Source: Undaria pinnatifida
Taxonomy: Eukaryota > Sar > Phaeophyceae > Laminariales > Alariaceae
Reading direction: 5' to 3'
NCBI GenBank assembly: GCA_012845835.1
Contig: JABAKD010000025.1
Span: 772,001 to 836,000, forward strand
Length of the DNA stretch: 64,000 nt
This document shows positions 1 to 11,712 of the stretch, in pieces. The notes below the pieces were generated by a model. It had not been told where the DNA came from. It did not search any database and worked only from the letters and a program-made list of their open reading frames with translations. The position numbers and the translations under genes are program-made. Each line of letters opens with the position of its first letter. The stretch's first letter is position 1.

Positions 1-640
1 GAATTGGGCGTGAAAATGTTGTCGTGGTTCGATCTGCTACTGTGCACCCACCACGTACATACACCGCCGTGACTACTGGCACAAACGCAATAGCGTGAGG
101 CACGGCGGACGTTGAAAGACTGTTGGTGTGCTGCTGCCGTATACTGCTTTTGTGGCAGCATCCGCTATTCGCAGAAATACCCGGGCCACAACAATGTGCG
201 TCGTCGGTGTGGAAAGCCATGGCAAGCACACTGACTCAGCATTTGGAGGGCCTTGGGCCGTTTTCCGGTGTAGGCTGCGTTTGAAGGTGATACGTCAGCC
301 TTGAATGCGTTCGACGGAGAAATATCAACTTGTAGTGCCTTGGAAGAGCCCGGTTTCACCTCAATCGAAACGTCCAGCGGCAAAACTGACCCAACCAAGC
401 ATTTTGGGTTTCGACGCAAAACAAGACAATCGCAGGTTCGTTGGTACTCGGATTCGGAAAATACTCTAATGTTCACTAACATACACACTTGCACACTACA
501 CCGTAGACCTAACGCGTAAAGCTAATAGACGTTCGCGGTGGGACTTCAGCCCGGAACTTGGGAAAAGGCAAGGCATACACGCAACCTGGTATTTCCACCA
601 GGCCAAGGTCCTTGATGAACCACAGTTTCACATTTCTTAG
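1..640. other. No recognisable gene; unassigned sequence
   Basis: I see nothing here that resembles a known protein or RNA family. Short open frames exist on both strands but lack an ATG start, splice context or recognisable motifs, and none continues into neighbouring sequence. Confidence 0.4.
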
Positions 641-647
641 TGTCTAG

Positions 648-688
648 CCCCAACCCCAACCCTAACCCTAATGCCACCCCTAACCCAA
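648..688. repeat. Interstitial telomere-like CCCTAA tract
   Basis: A degenerate run of CCCCAA and CCCTAA units followed by a further CCCTAAC. It matches the C-rich strand of a TTAGGG-type telomere repeat. It is far too short and degenerate to be a chromosome end, so it is best read as an interstitial remnant. Confidence 0.6.
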
Positions 689-689
689 A

Positions 690-2640
690 CAGAAGCTCAA
701 AAATACGTCGGAGGGTGACCGCATGCGTTCGAGGGTAGGGCGCCAGCCTAGAAGCCTGGTGCCACCCTCGACGCAGCCAACACCGGCGATAACGGCCCAA
801 AACCCTTAGGTTCGTAGCACCGCTGGCTCAGTTTATATCGAGTGTATAGCATGGCATACGAGCGTCAGATATACGACCGCAATGTCGTGGTTCCCTTCTT
901 TTCGGATTTCCGCTTGTATCTCTGCGATGGCATTTTCCACGTCAATAGTCTATACCAATGCAAAGAGCTTCGGTTAATTTACGTGCAGTTCAACTGCACA
1001 TGTTCATGTCGAGGAGTTGAATCTACAAAAATCCCTCTCAGAATCTTGTCCCCTTCCCAGAGCATGTGTCTGGCACACACACGGAGACCTTGAATCTTAT
1101 AGCAAGCCATTGCGTCGATCTAGCAATCTGGCGTCAGCTCAGACACCCGGTTCGTGCTCCCGCTCACCTCCGAAATTAGCGAGGTTGGCAGTAAAATCCG
1201 CAACACCGTCGATCCTGATCGTGGTCTCCGAGCCGTACATGGCACCTGCTGGAATAGTTCATGAAAAAGGCGTTAACACTAGCTCCAAGAACATCAAGAC
1301 CAATATGTTGTGGTGACGGACATTTTCGCCTGAGTGAGTGAACGACGTCGACAAAGCGCAAATTACATAGGCACATTTCGCTAGTTTTTTCTCAATAACT
1401 CCGTCATACTGCGTATATTGTCGTCAAGGTTAGAGACACTGCGAAATCAATGCGCTTTCCGTGTGGGCACGCCCTACGCAAGTCGAGCACCTCCTGTGCA
1501 TTTTGTTGGACACCACCTGCAGTAGAGCGTACCGAGTCTATCTATATAGGGCTGTTCATGAAAAATGTCATTGAGTTCGATACGAAATTCGTTCTTAGAG
1601 AAAGACCAAGGGCGTTAAAAAAAAAACTGTTGCTTTCACCGTTTTTGACTCGTTATGGCGGTAAGTATCATACCAACGAGTTACCCTTTGACTAGATATT
1701 GCGAGGGTCACTCGTTCGGAGAGAATTCCCGCCGTTAAATTTGAACCAGCACGTAGCGTATACGCAAATTTCGAGGGTTCAAACGAAGCATCACGTAGGA
1801 CAGTCAAACGCTTACAGTCCAACGACGAACACATGAGATTTTTCGAAGTGTACATTTGGCATATCGTCACACACAGGGGCCGGTGTTGGCTTGGGTTGTA
1901 GCGGAGCACACAAGGCTGGAGTAGGCCTTGCGGCAGTGGTGTGTCTCAACCTCCTACTACTGTAGTAGTATTACGTGGCCTTTAAGTAGAGGTGCACAAC
2001 AAGCGAGACTATTACTTACGGTCTTATTTTAGCGGCTTGCTCATATCCTACACGCTACATACAATGCCCGAACACGTATGTTTTCCAACAGGTGGATGTT
2101 GTCAGTCACTGTGGTTTTGCAACATATATTTGTTGGTCGAGTCGTCAGCTGTAGGCTGTCAACAGATTCTTGCCCCGATCTCCTCCTCGCATTCCCGTGG
2201 ACTTGTGGTGACGCGATATCACCCGAGCACATCTCGAAGCAAACGAGGTACGAACCGATGAATTGCTTCATCAGGGGACATTGTTTTGCTTGCTACGGCC
2301 ATATCCTCGACGAATTCGTCCAGATATAGGGCAAAATGTTAACACGAGCAAGCGGGGCTTTTCCGCGGTGGGCTGCTTTCGATCGAGGTAGCGCGTATGC
2401 CAATAACATTTCAGAAGTTGGTACCTCGGTGTAAATACCCAAGGCTGTCACACCGCAAGAGGGCCATGGCATCAACATAAAAATACTTCAAGTACCGTGC
2501 AACAGAAGCAGAAAGCGATGCCACCAGTATATAGACTATGCGTACGGCAACTACACCGTCACCAGCAACAGCAACATATGGGCAACAAAAATATGGCACC
2601 GCCCACCACGCTACATGCCGCCAATTTTCCGCGTTAGCGT
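690..2640. other. Unassigned intergenic sequence
   Basis: Mixed-composition sequence in which I recognise no protein family, RNA gene or transposon end. The open frames are all under about 105 codons and mutually overlapping, as expected by chance. Confidence 0.4.
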
Positions 2641-2680
2641 TGGCGTTAGGGTTAGGGTAAATGTGGGGGTTAGGGTTTGG
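2641..2680. repeat. Interstitial telomere-like TTAGGG tract
   Basis: Several GTTAGGG and TTAGGGT units, with a GTGGGGG interruption, in the opposite orientation to the tract near position 650. A further single CCTTAGGG lies near 2815. Confidence 0.6.
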
Positions 2681-2829
2681 TGTAGCAGCGAAAACATGGC
2701 ATGCGATAATTTCATATCATGAACATGAATGTCTTCCTGGCATAGCATGGAATGGCAGTAGATCCCTCAGGACATTTCACGAAGGTTTATCTTAACTCAG
2801 TTGACGTCGTGCACCCTTAGGGTAATCAC

Positions 2830-3060
2830 ACGTCGTGCGCCCCATGGCATCGCCATGGCAATTCCATGATACCTCCAGGTAAACCTACGACAATGTCATT
2901 TCGTTGCCACGAAAACACATGGCGGTTCCATGATACTATCACAGAAGCTTGTGGCATTGACAGTGCCACGGTGACTGTGGCCGTGTGGTTGGGCGGTACA
3001 TGGTACACGTGTGGGAATATCATGGCTGACGACTGGTGTCGACCATACTTTCGATGCAGA
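2830..3060. repeat. Degenerate CCATGGCA / GCCACGG short repeat
   Basis: Recurrent CCATGGCA, TTGCCACG, TGCCACGG and TTCCATGATAC words at irregular spacing. The vocabulary resembles the longer cluster at 56,770-57,180. Overlapping open frames on both strands here are low-complexity products of the repeat. Confidence 0.5.
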
Positions 3061-3324
3061 CTAAGAGACATACTGGCACTACTTCTTACTCACATGACCA
3101 CATGTGCATTTCAATATTCATCGTAGAATCACAAGTGCTCCATCTGGGAATGGATAAACAGACGACTGGTGGTGTTGGTGTAAATTGGGATGTAGACGGA
3201 GTGTAATTTTGTGAGCTTGAGGTTTCAAGTACTTACCAGGGGTAATACCACGGCTCCCACCGTGGCTCTGTGATGTGTGTTTGTAGTAGATGGCCAATGA
3301 CAACATGCAACCGCCGTACGTAGG

Positions 3325-3595
3325 ACGCGTTCTTCGATGGACGCAATGCGCTGTTGCTGAAACGTTCTGTGAACGTCCGGGATCCAAATCGTCCGATTGA
3401 TTGTCGCTTTTCTTTTGATTTTTTTTTTTTTTTTTTGTCTTCTTCGTACACCTAGCCTTACTTAGGCGATGGGTTTGATGATCATCTTGAATTCAAAATG
3501 TATCCAAAGCCAATGTTTGTTGAGGTATAGAGTAGTATATCATGTGGTCAATATGCCAAAGAAGGTAGTCGGAGCACCTCGATCATAGCACGCGT
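3325..3595. mobile_element. MITE copy A, short inverted-repeat element
   Basis: About 271 bp bounded by imperfect inverted ends. The left end reads ACGCGTTCTTCGATGGACGC and the right end carries GCACCTCGATCATAGCACGCGT. The length and ends match copies at 4,379-4,632, 38,179-38,448 and 50,948-51,197. It contains an 18-base T run at 3,419-3,436 and no coding capacity. I could not see a clear target-site duplication. Confidence 0.6.
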
Positions 3596-3599
3596 GTCA

Positions 3600-4270
3600 A
3601 ATCTAGATTAGGTTTAAAAATGTGTGGTTTTTCCTTATTTGAGCAGAAGCAGCGCAGGTACAAAGATGAACGTGTACGAACGTATAGTACCTATGCTCAA
3701 ACCGTTCACTCACGGACCTCGTGTATAGGGCAAACAAATGCAGGAAGACGAAAACTAAATCATCAGAAAGGATACCGGAAAACTACAGGGCACGACTACA
3801 TGGATGGGAAACATATGCGAAAAAAATCCGGATTTACGAAACTCGAACCATAGCCGGAAATCAGTCAAAAAGGAGGTGAACAAATGAAAAGGAGATGACC
3901 AAAATCACGACGAAAACAAAAATGGCAAAACAAAGTGGGGCCCGGGGGCAACGAAAACTTGTTTACAACAAAGTGCAAACGAAACGAGTATAGAACCAAA
4001 AAACGGTCTTCAAAGCAAAACGAGATAATAGACAAAAACAATAACTGCGACGAGAGGAATGAGGAACCAAGAACAACAATCGAAGAAATATACAAGTACG
4101 GAGCCAAAAAAGTCTCAAATGACGAGGCTCCTAAAGCCAAAACCTTCGGGAATTCGTGATTTTTATTGCAAACCGTTTGGCCATGGAATTTTTCATTGAG
4201 TAGGCGTAGTCTATGCATGACGCCAACATATGTGGTTGTTCAAAAGAAGTTTTGTGGAGAGACCTGTATG
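3600..4270. other. A-rich unassigned sequence
   Basis: Strongly A/G-biased on the plus strand (many AAAACAA, GAAAACG words) and otherwise featureless. The open frames on either strand look compositional, rich in Lys/Arg on plus and Phe/Leu on minus, without domain similarity. Confidence 0.4.
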
Positions 4271-4326
4271 GGCCTCAATTGAGGAGCCCCGAAAACAAGT
4301 TGTAGACCTCTGTCTTAGCGCACATT
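4270..4326 (+). mobile_element. MITE fragment B (right end only)
   Basis: A run containing TTGAGGAGCCCCGAAAACA, then GACCTCTGTCTTAGCGCAC. It aligns with the right-hand 50 bp of the MITE copies at 38,448 and 51,197. No matching left end is visible upstream, so this is a truncated or very decayed copy. Confidence 0.5.
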
Positions 4327-4378
4327 TTAGGAGCGAGGTATGTACACGGGGCCAAGGTCGCTATGAAGCTATGAGCAG

Positions 4379-4632
4379 GCACGTTCTACGACAAAGGTAG
4401 ATTTTTTGGTCTGACATGGTCACCGAACGACGGGCATTCGTAATAAAAAAAACAGCCGAGGTGGATACATTGTTTCGCATAATTCCCGTTTTTCACCTCT
4501 CGGTAATGGGATTTGTCATCGGCGAGCGGTTTCATCTATTTCCCACATCAATTTATGGGTTACGAAAGGTAATGAGCCCTAAACATGAAGGACTTCAGAA
4601 ATGCCGTTGTGCACCTGTGTCGTAGCACGCGT
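4379..4632. mobile_element. MITE copy C
   Basis: About 254 bp with inverted ends. The left end contains ACGTTCTACGACAAAGGTAG and the right end GCACCTGTGTCGTAGCACGC. About 16 of 20 positions pair between the ends. The interior shares GGTCTGACATGGT with the copy near 35.4 kb (GGTCTGAAATGGT). There is no open frame of note, so transposition would depend on an enzyme supplied elsewhere. Confidence 0.7.
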
Positions 4633-4639
4633 CAGTACT

Positions 4640-6030
4640 GGCCTAACTCGGTATTGCAAATTGAGAACCCGCATACGGTGCCCCGTGTCATTTGCCACAT
4701 GCATTCAGATAGGCTACACTGCAGCATCTCAACAAAACCAAAAAAAGTAATCTGAATCGATCGTGGGATAACTGAAAAATGTGTGCACGCTGAAATGAAT
4801 GTCACAGTCGCGCTTCACATCGGGTCGTCGTCGATTTTTCCCGAACCACGAGCATGCTGTGGTGACCTGTGCTGCTTGCGGTCGAATCTGAACGCTATCT
4901 GGTCGGTTGCAAATACCTGGAATTTTGCGCCGACGACGTTAACTGTCGACAACCTCTCTCGCTAAGAGCGGCCGCGCTTAATGTAAAATAGAGCATCCTC
5001 GTGACTCGCTGCATGTGATTTCGACGCTGCCAAAACCCTCTAATTGGACCATTCCATATAATATTCAAGTATGCATCTACAAAAAACTTTAACCGCTGTG
5101 CCTACGCCACACTAAACTCACTCACCTCCACGTGAGGAAGCGACGTTGTTTGTAAAGTTAGTCTTGCCATTAACTGTGATGGTTGACCTCTCCGAATATA
5201 TGGCACCTGAGGTTCGACGCCCGAATAAAAGGTTTGGCGATGTTTACAGGAAAAGGCACACGAGCTATTCCTAGGACATGCGTGTTCTCTTTGCCCATTG
5301 ACAACGAAAATCGGGACCGGTGCGTACGAACGTACGGGTCGAAAAACGAAGTCAAAGGACAGCTACCGGCGTATAGTCAACTAACGAAGAAGGGTTGCAC
5401 CGTCGATCTCCCGCAAACCAACACCACAGGGTCTCCGGCGGGGCGAAAAACCAGCACCAGCGCCAATGGCAGCAATAATAGATATACGTGTACGAACACA
5501 AGCACTATTGCGAGAGGTCTGCCAAGTCGTCATGAAGGTATTGTGGGTGAAGCTGGTGAAATTGTACTTATACACGCATAACGTCGCAAGTAGTTATGGA
5601 GATGATACGTGTGACGAGCTGGTTGGCCGAGTTCTAATCTATCGCTCGCTTATTAGGTCGTCCACAAGACCCAGGGCCAATATGTCATGCCACGAAGGTC
5701 ACGGTGGATGTCGAGTACCGCTGTTTGAGCTAACCAGAACAGAAAAAGCGAATAGAAGTCCCACCACGGAAAACCAACGATTACCAAAACGAGTCAACCC
5801 AATGTGCATGCTTCATGCAGAGGGCTGTTGATACAAAGCTGGAGGCAAAATCTCCTCTGTAATGATCTCCTGGGCCACCGGGCACATGTCGGCCGTAACA
5901 TCTAAAGCATATGTAGGAATTTTTACACTGTCGCGCTTCAATTGTTAGCCTGAGCCGCGCGAGCGTTTGCACGAGCTCGACCGTCGGTATCGTCACTAGG
6001 ATAGGGAAAACCAATGACCTACAGTAAGCG
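4640..6030. other. Unassigned sequence
   Basis: No recognised gene or repeat. The longest open frames (about 130 codons on the plus strand at 5.2-5.6 kb) begin with non-ATG codons, have no recognisable motif and overlap several others. I treat them as chance. Confidence 0.35.
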
Positions 6031-6070
6031 AACTAATCTCTACTTGGGCACAAGGCGATGAACCGGTTAC

Positions 6071-6566
6071 CTCCCAAGGAAGCGTTGTTATTTGCAAAGG
6101 TGCAGTCGTTGATGGTGACGCTGCTGACGATGTCGGACGTTCGTGTTGACGACAGGACAGCCACGGCGCCACCCATAGGCGAATTTCCCGCTTCGAGGAT
6201 AATATTTGAAAGGCGTAATGTAGAACCATTCGATACAGAGAAAAGGCCGGTTGTCATTTGTCCATCAATAACATCGACTGAAGTGTCACCATCAGCATGG
6301 CCTGACTTCACAGATCCATATCCATTGACTGTCAAGTGGATACCGCTTGAGACGTCTATCGTGCGGTCGATCGCCACCCTTCCTTTCCATGTGACGTTCA
6401 ACGCCCCACCACCGGTGCACTGCAAAATATCGATGAGGTCATCTACGTCGTTCGTCGAGTTGACATTCTTGAGGGTAGTGGCGAGAGGACAGGCGGTTGG
6501 CTCTCCTCGCAAGCTCAATATGATGGGGGCCACGGCGGCTGCCACGATCTCGAGCCTTATCTTCAT
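6071..6566 (-). CDS. Exon of a secreted parallel beta-helix-like (Pmp-type) protein, 5' part
   Basis: An ATG at 6,566-6,564 opens a 165-codon exon. Residues about 6-20 are hydrophobic (IVAAAVAPIILSL), consistent with a signal peptide. The C-terminal half has rung-like segments typical of parallel beta-helix or polymorphic-outer-membrane-type proteins: SNGSTLRLSNIILEAG, GGAVAVLSS and VTINDCTFANNNASLGG. These are Asn- and Gly-rich turns around short beta strands. Members of this superfamily are usually much longer, so this is one exon of a larger or broken gene. The exon would end at a good donor, AG|GTAACC (6,072-6,065). A pyrimidine-rich stretch ending in CAG (6,570-6,568) lies just before the ATG and could be an upstream acceptor. 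Unspliced, the frame stops at 6,033. I could not find the next exon convincingly: a TATCCTAG acceptor near 6,000 leads into sequence with no beta-helix character. Family assignment is by pattern; the substrate or role is unknown. Confidence 0.55.
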
Positions 6567-7164
6567 CCTGACGCAAACGAAAGAAAACACGCACCGGGCC
6601 ACGGCGCAGCAGCACTTGGTAAGACCGAGCAATATATTGCACTACTTCACGTTGAGGTGGTATGTATGGCGAAGGGGAACTAACCCGTGGGTTCCACCCA
6701 GGTGACGTGTAGCGTTTTTCCCAAGAACGCGCGGTTTGTTATTGGATACCGGTCGACGTGGGTAAACGGTCGTCATACGACTGGAGGTGGTTGCAGCAGT
6801 TGTGTAAGTACAGACAGGGTCTTCGCTATAGTCCGCCTGGTGCCTTGCTACCTGTCTTCCCATTTATTTTAGATTTCGTTGTCCGCCGTCCGTCTATTCT
6901 CGCCCTTCTCTTTCTTTGCCTGGAACGCGCTCGATGGCGGATGCGTGGCGGATGCTACTCTCCTTCGCCTTCCCTGAGCACCACGTGGCCGTGAAACGTT
7001 CGGGCTCTTCGAAGATCCCCTATCAATGGTACCAACTACCCGCACTACTTGCTGGAAAAGTCTTCAGCACGATGTCAACTCCAAACTGTTGATTGAGAGT
7101 GGTTTGTGGGTCGCTCTTTAGTTAAAAAACCAAAACCTCGAGAACCCCGGCCGGACATTTGGAG

Positions 7165-8880
7165 TAGATGTTCTGCATTCCATCCTGGTACGCTTCAGTG
7201 AGGACCGAGGCATTTTGATGGAGTCGAGGAGGACCTCGAGGTGGACGGGGTGTGGGTCGATCCGCCAGCACGTGAGCGAAGTTCAGCCTGGGGGATACTG
7301 TACGCCGACCATGCAGGCATTTTGTCTAAGTCTGCGGACGGCCTTGTGAAAATGATGACCGTCATTGTGACCGTTTTCGAAGCAGCAGGACTCACCGTGT
7401 CCAAAACGAAAACACGGAGACATTGCTGCTGCGCACGTTCGACCAGGTTCTCCCGAACTCACCGCTCTTTGTCTAAGTAGAGGGCCAGTCGTATATACAG
7501 ACGATGCAGGTTCTGTATCTAGGCGGTGTTATCGATGCAAACGCCGACAGTACGCCAGAGATCAAACAACGGATCCGACTCGCGTGGGCATGCTACGACC
7601 GGACTGAGCTTTCATCCTGGAGCACTTTGCTAAACTCCAAGCGACACACCACAACCACCTCCTAGGGACCATTGGCTTTCAGCACCGACAGCGCACCGAC
7701 CGCCGCATGTCGTACGGCAACGCTCTCAAGAAGGCACTAGGTGAGAGCGTTGGGTCGACAATCCGCAAGCGACGCCTCCTCTTAGCGGGAGCCGTACAAA
7801 GGAGGAGAAACGAACACCTTCCCCATCACGTGATGTTCGGGACGATGGCTGGTGGGGTGAAGATGGGGTGAGCCCAGGACGAGGCCGGCCTGAGACGAAC
7901 TGGGTCCAGTGAGTGGTGAAAGACATCAGGGTGTTCAAAGTAACCGAGGGGTCCACGGATAGCTCCCCTCTACTGTTCGGAGTAGAGACTGTGCTATGGC
8001 TGAGAGCGGCTAAGAACAGTGGGAACTGGCACTTGGAGGGTGGTCGACGCGGCTGACCGCTTCATGAAGATATGGCACAGGGGCAAGGTGGAGAAGAGCT
8101 GACAACGCCTCAGAACTGAGCCTACCAAGTGCAGCAACCAAGGGAGACCGGGGGGGGCGGGGGAGGGGGAGAAACCGTACTGATACAGCTGTACATGAAT
8201 GCAGAGACGACGCGACAGATCGTGTGGCAAGGTACCAGTTCGAATAATTTTGTGGAGCGTGTCATACTATAGACCTGGACCCTCTATAGCGAGTGGTAGT
8301 TCGTGCTATGTTTGCTTGTTTTCGTTGAGTCTTATGGGGGGAGCGCGAAACCGATCGCAATTATTTGCTGTCGTCCTTCCTTTTTTTTTCTTTCTTCTTG
8401 TTTGCTCATATATTTCTGTCCACACCGGCCTTGCTATGCGTTTTGCCGGTACAGTTTCTTCTTGCACTTCGTGCTTTTTCTGTCCGTACAGCAGCAGTTG
8501 TCTTCTCCGTCCTGCTACAGCGGTAATCTTCGTGTTGGTTAGTCCGTGCAACAAGTGCCTGTTCCTCTTCAGCACGCGTGGTGTTCCTCTGGCAATTGCA
8601 GCTTGTATTTTCCTCTTCGACCTTGTTGCATCATATTCTTCAGAACACATACTCGTAGCGTTTGTTTTGTTTTGTTTTGCTTTCTATTATCTTCTTTTTT
8701 TCGTCCTTTGTCTTCTTTTGTTAGGGTCTGGCTTGTGTTGTTGTATTCTCGTACCCGGTGCGCTTTTAACAGCATTTCACTTGGTTTACCTCGATAGATT
8801 TCCCCTGTTTAGTTTACTCTGCTGTTTCACAGTATTTAAACACAGAATTCGTATCTCTCGAGGATAAATCGGCACCGGAC
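7165..8880 (+). mobile_element. Non-LTR retrotransposon (LINE) copy 1, 5'-truncated
   Basis: The reverse-transcriptase C-terminal part and downstream region of a LINE, broken by frameshifts. Coding similarity begins about 7,165 (ILVRFSED), and everything upstream of that block is missing, as is usual for LINEs that copied incompletely. It aligns with a second copy at 19,905-21,990 through both coding and 3' noncoding sequence. At about 7,600 it has lost roughly 110 bp relative to that copy. The 3' region (about 8,250-8,880) is T-rich and ends around a GGGTGTAATGGTGTCG segment also present after copy 2. No target-site duplication or poly-A tail was recognised. Confidence 0.85.
7216..8250 (+). 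pseudogene. LINE reverse transcriptase C-terminal domain, broken
   Basis: Read across several frames, this encodes the RT active-site block ILYADHAGILSKSADGL, where the usual YADD is YADH, so a catalytic Asp is lost. It then encodes the thumb or C-terminal blocks with LYLGGVIDANAD, IKQRIRLAW and a later LLFGVETVLW-type segment. Frame changes occur near 7,430, 7,600 and beyond. The only long single frame is 7,241-7,480. The product would have copied element RNA at a nicked target site. This copy cannot encode it. Confidence 0.8.
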
Positions 8881-8945
8881 TCTGGGTGTAATGGTGTCGT
8901 TGGGTAGAAACAACGGTTTTATGTAGACAACAGACACATAACATT
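8880..8945 (-). repeat. Dispersed repeat X fragment
   Basis: The segment around GTAGAAACAACGGTTTTATG, followed by ACAACAGACACA, matches the reverse complement of 26,035-26,125 and the plus strand at 30,080-30,165 (GTAGAAGAACGGTTTAATG then AACACACACA). It sits at the 3' end of LINE copy 1, so it may be part of that element's tail or an independent repeat. Confidence 0.45.
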
Positions 8946-9130
8946 TTTCAGAACTCCAGCTGGCTTTCCTCGTCTTGTTTATACTCCCTCGTGGTTCTTG
9001 TACTTCTTCTGCCGTTGGCGTGGCTTGCTTCGTTGTGTTCCCGTACTTGATGCACCTTGATATATTGCGCTTGTTTTCGGTTTTCTCGGCCTCACAGCCG
9101 TGTGTGATTACTTTGGACACACATAGATAG

Positions 9131-9370
9131 TGCATTTCCTTCCACAGCTGTCAAATTTTGTCCCCCTCAGAAACGGGTTTTACAGGTTCCGCGCGCAGAC
9201 TGACTAAGGTCACCCTGTTGACCCTGATAGATACGCCGTATTTACAAGGAGAGTCGCGGACCTACATCCTCAATGAGCACACACAACCCGTAATACGCGC
9301 GATCGGAGTATCGCACACAGGTTGCAAAGATGAGATTCGACAAAATATTCGATCTCACAGCTGGAGTTAG
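9131..9370 (+). repeat. PCC composite repeat, solo alpha end module
   Basis: An approximately 240-bp end module running from TTCCTTCCACAGCTGTCA through AAACGGGTTTTACAG, then CCTGTTGACCCTGATAG and CGCGATCGGAGTATC, to CTCACAGCTGGAGT. The same module closes the PCC copies near 24.4, 27.8, 33.1, 34.3, 40.3 and 53.1 kb, and (inverted) 10.2, 32.0 and 57.8 kb. It has no sustained open frame shared between copies. Confidence 0.85.
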
Positions 9371-9429
9371 ATGGACAATGAAAACATATTCTGGATGTAC
9401 ACATCCCGTCACATCCCGTCGGTTAGAAA

Positions 9430-9840
9430 GAAGCAAGGTTGGGCTCTGTAGTATATGGGGATTCCATGTGAGGGTATGGGAGTCTTACAGAGCTCATAGA
9501 AGTAAAGGGAACGGTATAGAAAGATTTCACCTGTGCCCCCGGGCATTTTTGCACAGGCATACAGAACTCACAGAAGATCCAGCTAGGGGTATGAGCGTCG
9601 TACATGAGTTCCGGGTACGGGTACGGAAGCCTTGCAGCACCCGCAGATGTTCCGGATATTGAGGCACGGGCGTACAGAACTTGCACAAGTTCCAGGTAGA
9701 CATGAAAATGCTGTATCCCTAACCCGGGTATTTTGGCACGGGCGTACAGAACTTGCAGAAGTTCCGGGTACGGGTATGAACGTCAAACAGAACTTTCAGA
9801 AGTTCTTTGCAAGGTAATATTCGGGTAAATACCCGCGTAT
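9430..9840 (+). repeat. About 41-bp minisatellite, site 1
   Basis: Diverged tandem units with consensus like TTCCGGGTACGGGTATGAAC, then GTCGTACAGAACTTGCAGAAG. The best units lie at 9,590-9,800. The unit resembles those at 45.8-46.1 and 46.8-47.2 kb. Apparent open frames on both strands follow the repeat period and are not taken as genes. Confidence 0.7.
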
Positions 9841-10200
9841 GGTTCTGCATGTACTCTACAGAACACAACAATGTTGTACATACGTCTCAGTATGGGTATT
9901 GCCATCCAAACTCCGAGAAGTTCATGATACCAATTTAAGTATCCGCCTCAAGGAGGCGAATAAAGAAAGCATTAACACATACGGGTACCAACGTACACAC
10001 CATTGAAGCCTACGTTTTTGTTGGCGCTGTCGTTCACAATTTAGCCGATAAGAAACGCTTCAACTTAACTGGAAAACCACTTCAACGGTCAACTTCCTCT
10101 AAAATACTTCTGTTTGTTGTTGTATAAGAACTAGAAGTTGCGATGATATTGTAACTACTGCACATTGAGTACCTAACGTAAACAGACTGTACTATGAAAG

Positions 10201-11712
10201 TTAAAATATACTCCAGCTGTGAGATCAAAATTTTTCCAAACTCATATTTGCAAGCTGTGTGTGATACTCCGATCGTGCGTATTACGGGTTGCGTGTCCTC
10301 ATTGAGGTTATAAGTCGGCGATTCCCCTTGCAACTACAGTTTAGCTATCAGGGTCAACAGGGTGATGTTAGGCAGTCGGTGCGCGCAAACTATAAAACCC
10401 GTTTTTGAGGGGGACAAAATCTGACAGCTGTGGAAGGAAATGCATCAGTAAATTAAGTGAATACTGTAAGTCGAATAACCGGTGAGGGGAGGGCGGAGTT
10501 TTAAAGGACGTGGGGGCCTGATTTAGATCAAAAGGCGGGAAGAGGGGGAGGGGACGGGTGGGGCACGTCTATTTGTGCGTGGAAACTATATATCCTTCTT
10601 GTGGGGGAGGGGGGGAGAATGTGGCGGGGGGGGCGGGGGGCGGGGGGGAGGGGCTTCAGGTCGCATAGATGTAGCGGTTTGCTATACGCCTGGTGTTAGG
10701 TCTAGGCGATGGTGCGGGTGGTGGGAAAGGAGGCGGCGTTGGGGGCGAGGGTGGGTGGGAATCACAGCAGCGGCATGGACGGCTCTAAAACGATAACAAG
10801 GCGATATGCAGGGCGTGGAAGTGTTTATTTCACTGGCGGATTTCGATATTAGATGGGGCGTTTAAGCAAAAGAAAGCGAGGAAAAAAATAATACTAAAAA
10901 GGGGGGGGGGGGGGTTAAGAGGTTTAGGTCACATAGAATATATTTAATACACTCCAGCCATGAGATCATGGAGTTGGTCGAAACTGATCTTCGCAACATT
11001 GTGTGTGATCCTCCGATCGCGCGTATGAATCATATATGTAGGGGCTTGTTATACACGCGGTGCTGGGTCTAGGCGATCTCGCGGGGTGTGGGGAAGGAGG
11101 GGGCGTTGGAGAAGGGGAGGAGGGATGAATGAAAGCTACGTCATGGATGGCGAGAAAGATAACAACGTGATATCCATTGCTTAGAAGTGTTGATTGCTGT
11201 GGCCGATTTCGATTGTAAGTGGCGTGTTTGAACGAACTGGGCGGGGAACAAAAGCGGGGGGCGGGGCGGAGGGCGGAGATGAGTTTGAGCTACGGGATGG
11301 ATGGCTAGAAGGATAATGAGATGATATCAGCTGGCTGGTAGTGTTGACTATTCTGGTAGATTTTGACTTCACGTGGGGCGTTTAAACAAGAGGGATCGGG
11401 TGGGGGAGGGGGGGGCGAGCATTTCAATATGTGCGCGGAAACTACAAAACCTTAAAGGGGACGAATATGACGGTTGCAGCAAGAAGGCACCCCTTTATAT
11501 CACCCGTGGTGTTTATTATTCTAGAAGGTTTGATGTTAGATCTAGTATGCAACCCAGTTCTTAGGTGTAGTAAACAACGTGTGAAAAGCTTCATAATTTG
11601 TTATTGTACATACATGGATCGAAAGATAGAATATTTCATATATAATCATGTAGATACCATTACTTTATCGATGGGTACAGTCATGTAGAGACCATTATTT
11701 TCTGACATCGCT
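10201..11712 (-). repeat. PCC composite repeat, near-full-length copy
   Basis: Read on the minus strand, the order is a head segment (about 11,712-11,430), two gamma modules with TCAAACGCCCCAC-type starts, one beta module (about 10,915-11,090), gamma-prime, epsilon, delta, and the alpha end module finishing at 10,201. G-rich homopolymer tracts on the plus strand separate the modules (for example near 10,605-10,655 and 10,901-10,914). Module order matches the copies at 22.6-24.5 and 33.2-34.35 kb. The head segment aligns with 34,860-35,125. No conserved coding frame is seen. Confidence 0.85.

Noticed and set aside
5183-5831. Two overlapping plus-strand frames of 121-132 codons
   Set aside because: The first begins with TTG, not ATG. 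Neither has motifs, and minus-strand frames of similar length overlap.
6058-6705. 215-codon plus-strand frame
   Set aside because: Antisense of the beta-helix exon, which has recognisable motifs, a signal peptide and splice sites on the minus strand.
8199-8867. 222-codon Phe/Leu/Cys-rich plus-strand frame resembling a membrane protein
   Set aside because: It is the T-rich 3' region of LINE copy 1. The aligned region of copy 2 does not keep the frame.
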